From Cerrena zonata (Eukaryota > Basidiomycota > Agaricomycetes > Polyporales > Cerrenaceae): a stretch of 64,000 nt of DNA. The position numbers and the translations under genes are program-made. Below, piece by piece: positions 56,910 through 64,000 of the stretch. The notes beneath the pieces were generated by a model that saw nothing but the letters and a program-made list of their open reading frames with translations, was not told where the DNA came from and made no database searches. How positions within the stretch are numbered: the first letter of the stretch is position 1; each line of letters opens with the position of its first letter. The DNA is taken from positions 153,990 to 217,989 of the forward strand of contig JASBNA010000067.1 of assembly GCA_038087015.1 (NCBI GenBank), written 5' to 3'.

Positions 56910-59903
56910 ATGTCTGGTTCTTTTTGGAAATTTAGTAATGGGTTTACCTCATTATCTAATATATCTACATTACTTGAAAATCATTCGATCAATATTGAAT
57001 CTGGTGATCCTCAATCAAATAATTTTAACGTGCTTATGAAATTACTAGATGAAAATGACTTATTACAAGAATTATTATCAAATAACTCACTATTATTAGA
57101 ATTTTTACGTGAAGAAGAAGTCTTGAGTATACTAGTTGATTTAGTCATCCATGAAGGTGCTTCTCAAGATGAAATCATTAAAAAATTTAACGATTTAAAT
57201 ATTATTGATAAAGATGATGAGAAAAACGACAACGATAATACTTCAAAAACAAATGATGATGCCAATGATGATGATTCTAGAACTGATGAGAAAAATGATT
57301 CTAGCTCTACTGATAAAATTGATACTAATGAAGAAAATTCCTCAAAGAGTAATTCAGATAAAAGTGATGACACTGATGATGAAAATGAACCAGAAGAAGA
57401 AGATGATGATGAGGACGATGATGAAAATGAAACTGAAGAAGAGAAGAGAACTCGTTATGCTACATTAGCTGCAGAAATATTAAGTGCAGATGTCTGGTCA
57501 TTGACTGATACTGTTATGGAATCTACCGAAAACTTAAATAAATTATGGGCTATACTAGATAACGATAGCCCTCTTTCTATCAATTTATCAACATATTTCA
57601 TGAAAATTATGGAGCATTTGTTGGATATGAAATGCGAAGAAATGATTACTTACTTAATTGATAATCAACCTTGTTTAGTTCAAAAATTCATGAATAATTT
57701 ATCAAATCCTCCTTTGATGGATTTCCTCTTAAAACTTATATCCACTGACAAGCAAGATAATGCCACCGGAATAATTGATTTCCTTCAAAATCAAGATTTG
57801 ATAACATACTTGATAAATTCTCTTGATATAACCAATAGTCCAGATATTGATTATGATATCTTATTGGTTAGACAGTCTTCGGCCGCCGATTTTTTAAAAG
57901 CTTTAATCACGATCTCTGCTAATTCAACAACTGATAACTCAACCATTGGTCCTAATGAACTTACAAGAGAATTGGTTTCCTATGATCAAATGAATCGTTT
58001 ATGTAATATAATGTTAAAAGGTGGTTATGCCTTAGCAAATGGTGTTGGTATTATTATAGAAATCATCAGGAAAAATAACTCTGATTACGATATTTTACCA
58101 GTGTTATATATCACTTTAGAAAGTCATCCTCCAACTGGTAGAGACCCTATATATTTAGGACATCTATTAAAAGTTTTCGGTGATAAGATAGATGATTTTA
58201 ATAAATTATTAGTTGATTTTGGTGGTGATGAAAAACCAAGTTTGAAAACTCCCTTTGGTGTCATTGAACCTTTGGGTTTCGAGAGATTTAAAATTTGTGA
58301 ATTAATTGCTGAATTATTGCATTGCTCTAATATGGCTCTTTTAAATGATAACAAAGGTTTCGATGTTGTCAAAGAAAGAGACTTATTAAGAGATAAAATG
58401 AAAGAATATGATCCTATAAGTTTTAAATATAATGAAGTTATTATCTTACCTGATAACGAAGACGATAATACAGAAAGCAGTGATAATAATGATTCAACCG
58501 ATGGTAATAACCAGAGGAAATCAGCCAACAACGAGGATGAAGATTATGCAAATGATACAATTGATTCGTTCAACTCGAGATTACATCAAGAAGACGAGGC
58601 TTTTGGTCAACCAAACCATTTTTCAAATGATGATGAAGCTGAAGAACCTCATGCGAATGCAAACTTATCCGAAGATCAAATCAGATCAAAACCAGTTATT
58701 GGTGATTTCTTGAAAATTGCATTATTTGATACCCAAATAATTTCCAATATTTTAGCGATGTTTTTCAAGTTTCCTTGGAACAATTTCTTACATAATGTTG
58801 TATTTGATATCGTTCAACAAGTCTTAAATGGCTCAATGGATATCGGGTTCAATAAGTTTTTAGCTATCGATTTGTTTAATAGGGGCGATATCACCAACAA
58901 GATCATCGAGGGCCAAACTTTATGCTCAGAATATGAAGCCAAACATAATGGTTTAAGATTGGGATTCATGGGTCATTTAACCCTTATTGCGGAAGAAGTT
59001 GTCAAATTCATCCAACTTTATCCTGTCAATAGTTTAAGTGAAATAATAGACCAAAAAATTGAAGATGAAGTTTGGTCAAATTATGTGAGCCATGTTTTAT
59101 ATGATACGAGAGAAAAATATAATGCAATTTTAGGTGGTGAGGAAGAAGAAGAATCTTCTCAAACTTTTGATGAAGGAAGTGGCGACATCATTGAAGCCGA
59201 TGATCTCCAATCTGATTTACTTTATGACCCAAAAGAATACCATGATATTGTGGAGACTGGGCATGATGATAATTCAGATAGTGGCGAGAATCATGACCAT
59301 CAGGAAAGAATTGATGAGAAAGATGAACCTGAGGATGAAGAATCCGATTTAGCTGAGAACAAAGCAATATTCACAAAGAAATCACCGATGAAGGAAGAAA
59401 ATGATGATGAAGAAATAAAATCAAAAAAGGCTGAGACAAACAAGTCGAATTCCAGCGACGAATCAGAATCTGATGATGATGATCATTTCACCACTTACAT
59501 GACCCAGCAGTTAACCAATACTGCATCCATTACTCCATCGGTCACCAAAGTTACCAATGAGGATAATAAAATTATCAATGAAGACAATAAAAAGGAGGAA
59601 TCAAAGAGTCAGTTTCCTGAGTCCTATGATTCGCAACCGTTTCAAGATGAATTTGATGATGAATATATTGATCCAAATGATGATGGATTGTCATATAAGA
59701 AATCAAATCCTCTTTATGACTCAGAAGGGACATTAAAAACTCATTCTGATTTGTCAATTCTGGATCCTCATTCGGTGGATGAGGATGATTTGTCATCAAG
59801 TTCAAGTTCGTCGGATAACGAAGATGGTGTGCTTCTTGATTATGAAGAAGATTTTCCTCGTGAGGATGGACATAAATTAACCAGAGCCGCTAGTAAAGGT
59901 TAA
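56910..59903 (+). CDS. SIT4 phosphatase-associated protein, SAP family
   Basis: Regulatory partner of the PP2A-like phosphatase Sit4, acting in G1 and nutrient (TOR) signalling. 997 aa, intact. The N-terminus MSGSFWKFSNGFTSLSNIST and LLDENDLLQELLSNNSLLLEFL are typical of the family, as are the helical-repeat core (MEHLLDMKCEEMITYLIDNQ, SSAADFLKALITISANST, LGFERFKICELIAELLH, NNFLHNVVFDIVQQVLNGSM) and GFMGHLTLIAEEVVKF. Long Asp/Glu/Asn-rich inserts near residues 90-170 and 520-600 and an acidic tail. Which S. cerevisiae paralogue (SAP4, 155, 185, 190) is closest cannot be told by eye. Confidence 0.88.
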   Translation: MSGSFWKFSNGFTSLSNISTLLENHSINIESGDPQSNNFNVLMKLLDENDLLQELLSNNSLLLEFLREEEVLSILVDLVIHEGASQDEIIKKFNDLNIIDKDDEKNDNDNTSKTNDDANDDDSRTDEKNDSSSTDKIDTNEENSSKSNSDKSDDTDDENEPEEEDDDEDDDENETEEEKRTRYATLAAEILSADVWSLTDTVMESTENLNKLWAILDNDSPLSINLSTYFMKIMEHLLDMKCEEMITYLIDNQPCLVQKFMNNLSNPPLMDFLLKLISTDKQDNATGIIDFLQNQDLITYLINSLDITNSPDIDYDILLVRQSSAADFLKALITISANSTTDNSTIGPNELTRELVSYDQMNRLCNIMLKGGYALANGVGIIIEIIRKNNSDYDILPVLYITLESHPPTGRDPIYLGHLLKVFGDKIDDFNKLLVDFGGDEKPSLKTPFGVIEPLGFERFKICELIAELLHCSNMALLNDNKGFDVVKERDLLRDKMKEYDPISFKYNEVIILPDNEDDNTESSDNNDSTDGNNQRKSANNEDEDYANDTIDSFNSRLHQEDEAFGQPNHFSNDDEAEEPHANANLSEDQIRSKPVIGDFLKIALFDTQIISNILAMFFKFPWNNFLHNVVFDIVQQVLNGSMDIGFNKFLAIDLFNRGDITNKIIEGQTLCSEYEAKHNGLRLGFMGHLTLIAEEVVKFIQLYPVNSLSEIIDQKIEDEVWSNYVSHVLYDTREKYNAILGGEEEEESSQTFDEGSGDIIEADDLQSDLLYDPKEYHDIVETGHDDNSDSGENHDHQERIDEKDEPEDEESDLAENKAIFTKKSPMKEENDDEEIKSKKAETNKSNSSDESESDDDDHFTTYMTQQLTNTASITPSVTKVTNEDNKIINEDNKKEESKSQFPESYDSQPFQDEFDDEYIDPNDDGLSYKKSNPLYDSEGTLKTHSDLSILDPHSVDEDDLSSSSSSSDNEDGVLLDYEEDFPREDGHKLTRAASKG

Positions 59904-60414
59904 TACTTTCAATTGGATCCATCCAACTTTTGTTTTGTTCTATATTCATTTGCTCAATTTTTGTTTTTGTTATTTTACTTTACTTTTATCTTTTTATCTT
60001 TTTATTTTAAAGCCCCATATTAGGGGTTGCTTAGTAAATTCGAATGTCTGAAATGATTAATGTTGATATATTTAATGACTTCTTTTATATAACTAATATT
60101 ACTTTTGTCTTTGTTTTTGTTTTATAATTTTCTTAACTTACTTTCTTTAAGCTACTCTTTCACTCTTTCACTATAATAATTAGCTCTAAACTCTAACACA
60201 GTTTTCAAGCATAACAATACTTATGTTATTAATAATAATTCCATTTCTTGTTTATTTGAGTATCCAATTTTAGCTAAGATGTATATTTATGATTTTACAA
60301 AAGACGAGTGGATATATATTAAAAATGGTCCAGGTAAAAAGAACTGAAATTAGAAAGATCCCAAAAGAAATATGCCAAAAAAGAAAATAGATAAGACCAA
60401 TATTAGAAGTAAAC
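59904..60414. other. Intergenic between convergent SAP gene and DUG3
   Basis: About 510 bp, T-rich in the left half. It holds the two 3' ends; no gene or structured element recognised. Confidence 0.5.
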
Positions 60415-61641
60415 TTATGCGGTAATTTTTCTACCTTCTCTTTGAAGAGGTGGTAAATTTTGTAAAGTAGTTTCCACTTCTTTATCGTCAGTTTCTAGAA
60501 CTGGGGTACTTTGGGTGTTTGTAGTGATATTAGACGAAGAAGACATTGGAGACGAAGATGAAGAGCGGGCTGTCAATGGTATAGGGGAGACCGGAGGTTT
60601 AACATCATTGATAGGTTCAATATTCGAAGAAGAGGAAGTTGGACGAGAGATTGGCGAGGTACCTTCTTTATTTTTATTTTTAGTTGGCAAACCGCCCATC
60701 AAACCTTTACTCATTGCTAATCCGGAGGACCTTTCAATACCGCCATCATCATAGAACTCATCAAGAATAGGATGCATTAAAACGGTATTAGTTTTTGTAA
60801 TTGTCAAAGTAGTATTAGTTGGAACGCATATCCAATCACCACGTTCAAAAGTCAAGGGCTCGGAAGCAACAAAGATAACATCTTGAGAGCGATTCAATCT
60901 TTCCATTTTGAACAAACCAGGTTCATATTCAAAAAATCTTGAACCGGTACTGAAATGTAACGAAGCAGCTTCATCAGTTTTCGAAGTTATATAACGACTG
61001 ATGACCACTGATTCACCATCAGTTATAGCAAAATTAAGAAGAGAAGGTTCTGAAGTTACTTGCGTTTGCCAGTCTTTAATCAACTCTATAGTGGTCAATA
61101 AAGCTTGCTTTAAAACTTTATGAGGAAACTGAACATTTAAATCTGTAGGATTATAACCCATTTTGAATAAAGTATCTAAGAAAAGAGCAAAACAGCATTC
61201 CGAATCGGTTGAACCTTGAATATAAAGGAAAAACTCATCTTCCAAATGATTCATTAGTTTCTTTTTAATCTTATCAAACGACAGAATGCCCCCGTTATGC
61301 ATAAACATAATTTTACCATAAGAGAAAGGATGGCAGTTGGTTTCCAGCAAAACCCCTTGGGTTGAAGCCCTAACATGAGCAAAAACCAAATCCGATTCAG
61401 TGCATTGGGATAAATTATTCAAGTTTACATTATTCCAAGCCGGAGTGATGGCTTTAAAGATGCATGGTTGGTCACAAGTACTATAATAACCCACCCCAAA
61501 ACCATCACCATTGATTGGGTTTCTCATATCTAATCTTAGTCTCGAGTCAAACGATTGGTTGATGATTGAGTGGGCAGGCTTGGTGAGCAAGTCCGACAAC
61601 ACCATCGACTCCCGGCCCTTGTATATCATGAAACGACACAT
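60415..61641 (-). CDS. DUG3: Glutamine amidotransferase-type subunit Dug3 of the glutathione-degrading Dug complex
   Basis: With Dug2, Dug3 hydrolyses the gamma-glutamyl bond of glutathione in the cytosol. 408 aa. Start at MCRFMIYKGRESMVLSDLLT, where Cys2 is the N-terminal nucleophile of class II amidotransferases; an upstream open stretch would bury it. Motifs: INGDGFGVGYY, DLVFAHVRASTQG, ETNCHPFSYGKIMFMHNGGI, and GSTDSECCFALFLDTL. The C-terminal 90 residues are Ser/Pro/Asn-rich and longer than in S. cerevisiae (357 aa). Intact. Confidence 0.9.
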   Translation of the reverse strand: MCRFMIYKGRESMVLSDLLTKPAHSIINQSFDSRLRLDMRNPINGDGFGVGYYSTCDQPCIFKAITPAWNNVNLNNLSQCTESDLVFAHVRASTQGVLLETNCHPFSYGKIMFMHNGGILSFDKIKKKLMNHLEDEFFLYIQGSTDSECCFALFLDTLFKMGYNPTDLNVQFPHKVLKQALLTTIELIKDWQTQVTSEPSLLNFAITDGESVVISRYITSKTDEAASLHFSTGSRFFEYEPGLFKMERLNRSQDVIFVASEPLTFERGDWICVPTNTTLTITKTNTVLMHPILDEFYDDGGIERSSGLAMSKGLMGGLPTKNKNKEGTSPISRPTSSSSNIEPINDVKPPVSPIPLTARSSSSSPMSSSSNITTNTQSTPVLETDDKEVETTLQNLPPLQREGRKITA

Positions 61642-62123
61642 ATTCTTTTTGGTGGTTTCGAAAGATAAGTAGTTGTTTGATTGAAAAGCTGACCCACAAT
61701 TGCAAATGCAATTTTGAGCTAACGAACATCCGTACATTACGACTTTTCAATCTCACGTGATACATCCATCAATCCGGGAGGTACGGGTGCATTGTCTGGT
61801 TAGCACACTAGTTTCCGTGCACCACCATCCCTCTATCCGAAGGGCGAGTCATCCCGCACCCAAACCTCCACAATGTAAAACGAGTCATTCTATTGTTTGC
61901 TTGTTTGCAAGGAATTCCCATCCACTCCGAAACTGTCAATTTACTATGACGTTTTGTACTTCCGGGGTTATACCTCCATTTATTTTTCATATTGTTTACT
62001 GGGGAATTAAGTCCCATAGCCAATAAGGCTAAGTGAGCTGATAAGATTTTGTAGGAGTATATAAACAAAGCTTGATCCGGTAGTAATTTTCTTCTTGCCC
62101 TTCTTTTCATTAAGATTACTATA
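61642..62123. promoter_or_regulatory. Divergent promoter DUG3 / FMP46 with TATA box
   Basis: 482 bp. TATATAAA lies at 62058-62065, 59 bp before the FMP46 ATG. Nothing else specific recognised. Confidence 0.55.
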
Positions 62124-62690
62124 ATGTCACTTTTCAGAACTTTGCAACACTCGCCAGCTACTATTTCTATTTTCCATAATGCTAAAGTACCAGCATCAGC
62201 TAGTTTATATAAGATTCTTGATAAATCATACTGGAAATTGAATGAAGAAAAATCTCAATTTCAAGTTGATTTAATGGCTAATCAAATGCCAACTTACGAT
62301 CAATTCAATCTTATTTATCATCAATGTTTGCATAATCAAACTCATAAAGATATTTTGAGAGACTGTTTCCCATTCATGAGAGATCAAAGACTGTCTACCA
62401 ACAAAAACTCTAGTATTACAGTGACTTCTCCAATTGGGTTATTGGCTAACGCTAAAGGTGGTTCTGGAAACTTGAAGGTTTTCCTGGAAGGTGAATACTC
62501 CATGATATACGAAGCTTTTAATTCCCTAGTTAATGATCCAACCCCTGATGTCAACCCGGCCAACTTGTTTTTGGCCCCTCTCGTGGTTGATTGGGACCAA
62601 AACTTAATTGCCAATAATGAAGAGTCCTTATCGGTTATATTGAACAAATACAAAGCGGATATTGCCGATGCCGGTCTTTCTCCTGCTTAA
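62124..62690 (+). CDS. FMP46: Fmp46-like mitochondrial protein with thioredoxin fold
   Basis: 188 aa. It starts MSLFRTLQHSPATISIFHNA, as in S. cerevisiae Fmp46 (YKR049C), a putative mitochondrial redox protein of the DUF1687 group. Conserved stretches are FQVDLMANQMPTYDQFNLIY and, near the end, FLAPLVVDWDQNLIANNEES. I see no CxxC pair in the N-terminal strand, so redox activity is uncertain. A central segment is longer than in S. cerevisiae (133 aa). Intact. Confidence 0.75.
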   Translation: MSLFRTLQHSPATISIFHNAKVPASASLYKILDKSYWKLNEEKSQFQVDLMANQMPTYDQFNLIYHQCLHNQTHKDILRDCFPFMRDQRLSTNKNSSITVTSPIGLLANAKGGSGNLKVFLEGEYSMIYEAFNSLVNDPTPDVNPANLFLAPLVVDWDQNLIANNEESLSVILNKYKADIADAGLSPA

Positions 62691-63040
62691 TGGCTGTCAT
62701 TTTTCACTGTTGTTATTTTATTTTAGTTTACTTTTTTTTTTGCCTGAATTCAATTCTTCTGCAACACCTTTCGGTTGTGCCTTCTTATATACTTTGTTTG
62801 TTTCATTTCTACTATATATTCATTTATTCACGATTCTAATGACAGTTTATTGTCCATAATGTTGTAAACGAATACTCGTTTTGTGAAGGAGATTATGCAT
62901 TTGCAATCACTGTGCTCCTTGCGAATAAACTCCGAGACCCGAAACCTTTTTTCTCTCAGCGGTACGGAGCTTTTTCCCCGGAGCTCAAATCTCAAGCCAA
63001 GTTGATTCGACCTAATTCAACTTGATTCAAGTATTCTTCA
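62691..63040. other. Intergenic between FMP46 and PHS1
   Basis: 350 bp. T-rich 3' side of FMP46, then the PHS1 promoter with short direct repeats of the type TTCGACCTAATTCAAC / TTGATTCAAG at 63003-63030. No gene seen. Confidence 0.45.
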
Positions 63041-63733
63041 ATGACAGCACGCTCGAAGACCCTGAAAGAGGTCTACCTCTCGGTGTACAATGCCATCGCT
63101 GCATTGGCGTGGTCGGTAATTCTCTATTCGACGCTAAACGACCTACAACTGTACTTGGATCCAGACACTCCAGATCAATACCAATCGAATATCTACGTCA
63201 GTCACCAATTCTCTAGCTACCCCCATAAACTCTTGGTGGATATCCAATTGGCCAATGCTTGTTTTGAAATCATCCATGCAATCACTGGTGTTGTGCCCTC
63301 TCCCGTCGGTACAGTTTTACTTCAATTTGCTGCCCGCTTATTATTAACCCACGGTATTTCGTATACTTTACCTAACTCTCCTGGTAATTTCAATTTTGCT
63401 GCATACATAACAATGTCTATCGCATGGTGCTTTTCCGAAATCATCAGATACGGTTTCTACCTTATCAAGTTGGTATACCCGGATAATATTCCTTATGCTT
63501 TGATCTGGATAAGATACTCTGCTTTCTTCCTTCTTTATCCAGCTGGGCTTCTTAGTGAGTCCACTATTGTGTACCAGAGCTTACAAGTGTTGCCCAAATG
63601 GTCACCGTACTACTGCTTTCTTGTCTTTGGGTTGTTTCTGTACGTCCCTGGGTTTGTCACTTTATATGCTTACATGATCAAGCAAAGAGGTAAGGTTTTA
63701 ACTAGGCAATTGAAGTTTAGAAAACTGGCTTGA
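63041..63733 (+). CDS. PHS1: 3-hydroxyacyl-CoA dehydratase Phs1 (HACD/PTPLA family)
   Basis: ER enzyme of very-long-chain fatty acid elongation (third step). 230 aa, about six membrane helices. Family signatures: YNAIAALAWSVILYS, QLANACFEIIHAITGVVPSP, TVLLQFAARLLL, IAWCFSEIIRYGFYLIKLV, and the catalytic Tyr/Glu pair seven residues apart in LLYPAGLLSE (Tyr166, Glu173). Basic C-terminus (KQRGKVLTRQLKFRKLA) as an ER-retention tail. Intact; start at the first ATG. Confidence 0.92.
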   Translation: MTARSKTLKEVYLSVYNAIAALAWSVILYSTLNDLQLYLDPDTPDQYQSNIYVSHQFSSYPHKLLVDIQLANACFEIIHAITGVVPSPVGTVLLQFAARLLLTHGISYTLPNSPGNFNFAAYITMSIAWCFSEIIRYGFYLIKLVYPDNIPYALIWIRYSAFFLLYPAGLLSESTIVYQSLQVLPKWSPYYCFLVFGLFLYVPGFVTLYAYMIKQRGKVLTRQLKFRKLA

Positions 63734-63912
63734 GTACCACCGTTCAATTAGTCTAGCTCAATGACTCTTATGAATAATATTGAAATTCTTCAAATTCTGT
63801 ATTAGGCGTGTCTCTAGCTTTTTTTTTTTTTTTTTTCAATGTAGTTTTTTGGTGATGTTTAAGAATTCTCGAAAACACCGACTTGTCTTCCCATCCTTCA
63901 TCTCATTACAAT

Positions 63913-64000
63913 ATGTCTTCTACAGGTAAACAATCAGGAGAAACCAAGGCACCAGCTGAGCCTAACAAATGGCTTATCGCTTATAACTCGATCTCTTCCT
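63913..64000 (+). CDS. 5' end of a second gene, possibly a PHS1 paralogue
   Basis: 29 codons from ATG 63913 to the window edge: a polar head MSSTGKQSGETKAPAEPNKW followed by LIAYNSISS. The last part resembles the Phs1 start, where a lysine-ended head precedes YLSVYNAIAAL, and it lies 180 bp after PHS1 on the same strand. This suggests a tandem duplicate, but 29 residues are too few to be sure. Confidence 0.45.
   Translation, partial: MSSTGKQSGETKAPAEPNKWLIAYNSISS

Noticed and set aside
61642..61737. N-terminal extension of DUG3
   Set aside because: It would place the nucleophile Cys2 inside the chain; class II amidotransferases need it at the N-terminus.

Overview
This is nuclear DNA of a budding yeast. 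It is AT-rich and gene-dense, with mostly intronless genes, two very short introns (49 and 55 nt) with yeast splice signals, and a nuclear tRNA-Gly. About 30 proteins are recognisable as orthologues of Saccharomyces/Candida genes. CTG codons are rare in conserved cores and cluster in serine-rich linkers (BCK1, LRG1), which suggests a CTG-clade species (Debaryomycetaceae/Metschnikowiaceae: Candida, Scheffersomyces, Spathaspora and relatives). The species cannot be named from the window.

Layout, left to right. 1-5.5 kb: 5' end of RSR1 (bud-site GTPase), spliced ECM4/GTO glutathione transferase, MGE1 (mitochondrial GrpE) and LYS12 (lysine synthesis). 5.5-18.8 kb: RCM1, an Ark/Prk-type actin kinase, HDA1 histone deacetylase, a PMU1-like phosphomutase, a WDR89-like WD40 protein, BDP1 (TFIIIB) and GPI15 (GPI anchor). 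18.9-26 kb: a small mitochondrial-type protein, then the most unusual stretch, 2.4 kb of non-coding DNA with tandem repeats, two CACGTG boxes and a 26-nt perfect inverted repeat, then LRG1 (Rho1 GAP). 26-33.8 kb: FRA2, BSC6-like transporter, tRNA-Gly(GCC), NIF3 with a mini-intron, and a Kelch-BTB protein. 33.8-42.5 kb, all on the minus strand: NPP1, MMS21, NADP-GDH, TIM54 and the zinc GTPase ZNG1. 42.6-64 kb: ALG12, SFI1, BCK1 (MAPKKK), MRPL49, a SIT4-associated SAP protein, DUG3, FMP46, PHS1 and the start of a probable second PHS1-like gene.

Functionally this is an ordinary housekeeping region without operons. Some neighbours touch one pathway (LRG1 restrains Rho1 and BCK1 acts downstream of Rho1/Pkc1; MGE1, TIM54, MRPL49 and FMP46 are mitochondrial), but the genes are not clustered by function. 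FRA2 and NIF3, adjacent in S. cerevisiae, are still close here.

The dominant oddity is technical. Twelve genes, several essential in yeast (MGE1, TIM54, SFI1, MMS21's neighbours), are broken by a total of about 32 single-base frame changes. In each gene the net change restores a length divisible by three and a continuous conserved protein. I read this as uncorrected indel error in the assembly, not as pseudogenes or programmed frameshifting. I give full gene spans across these breaks. I did not find a convincing new biological system; the 19.2-21.0 kb stretch is the best place to look.
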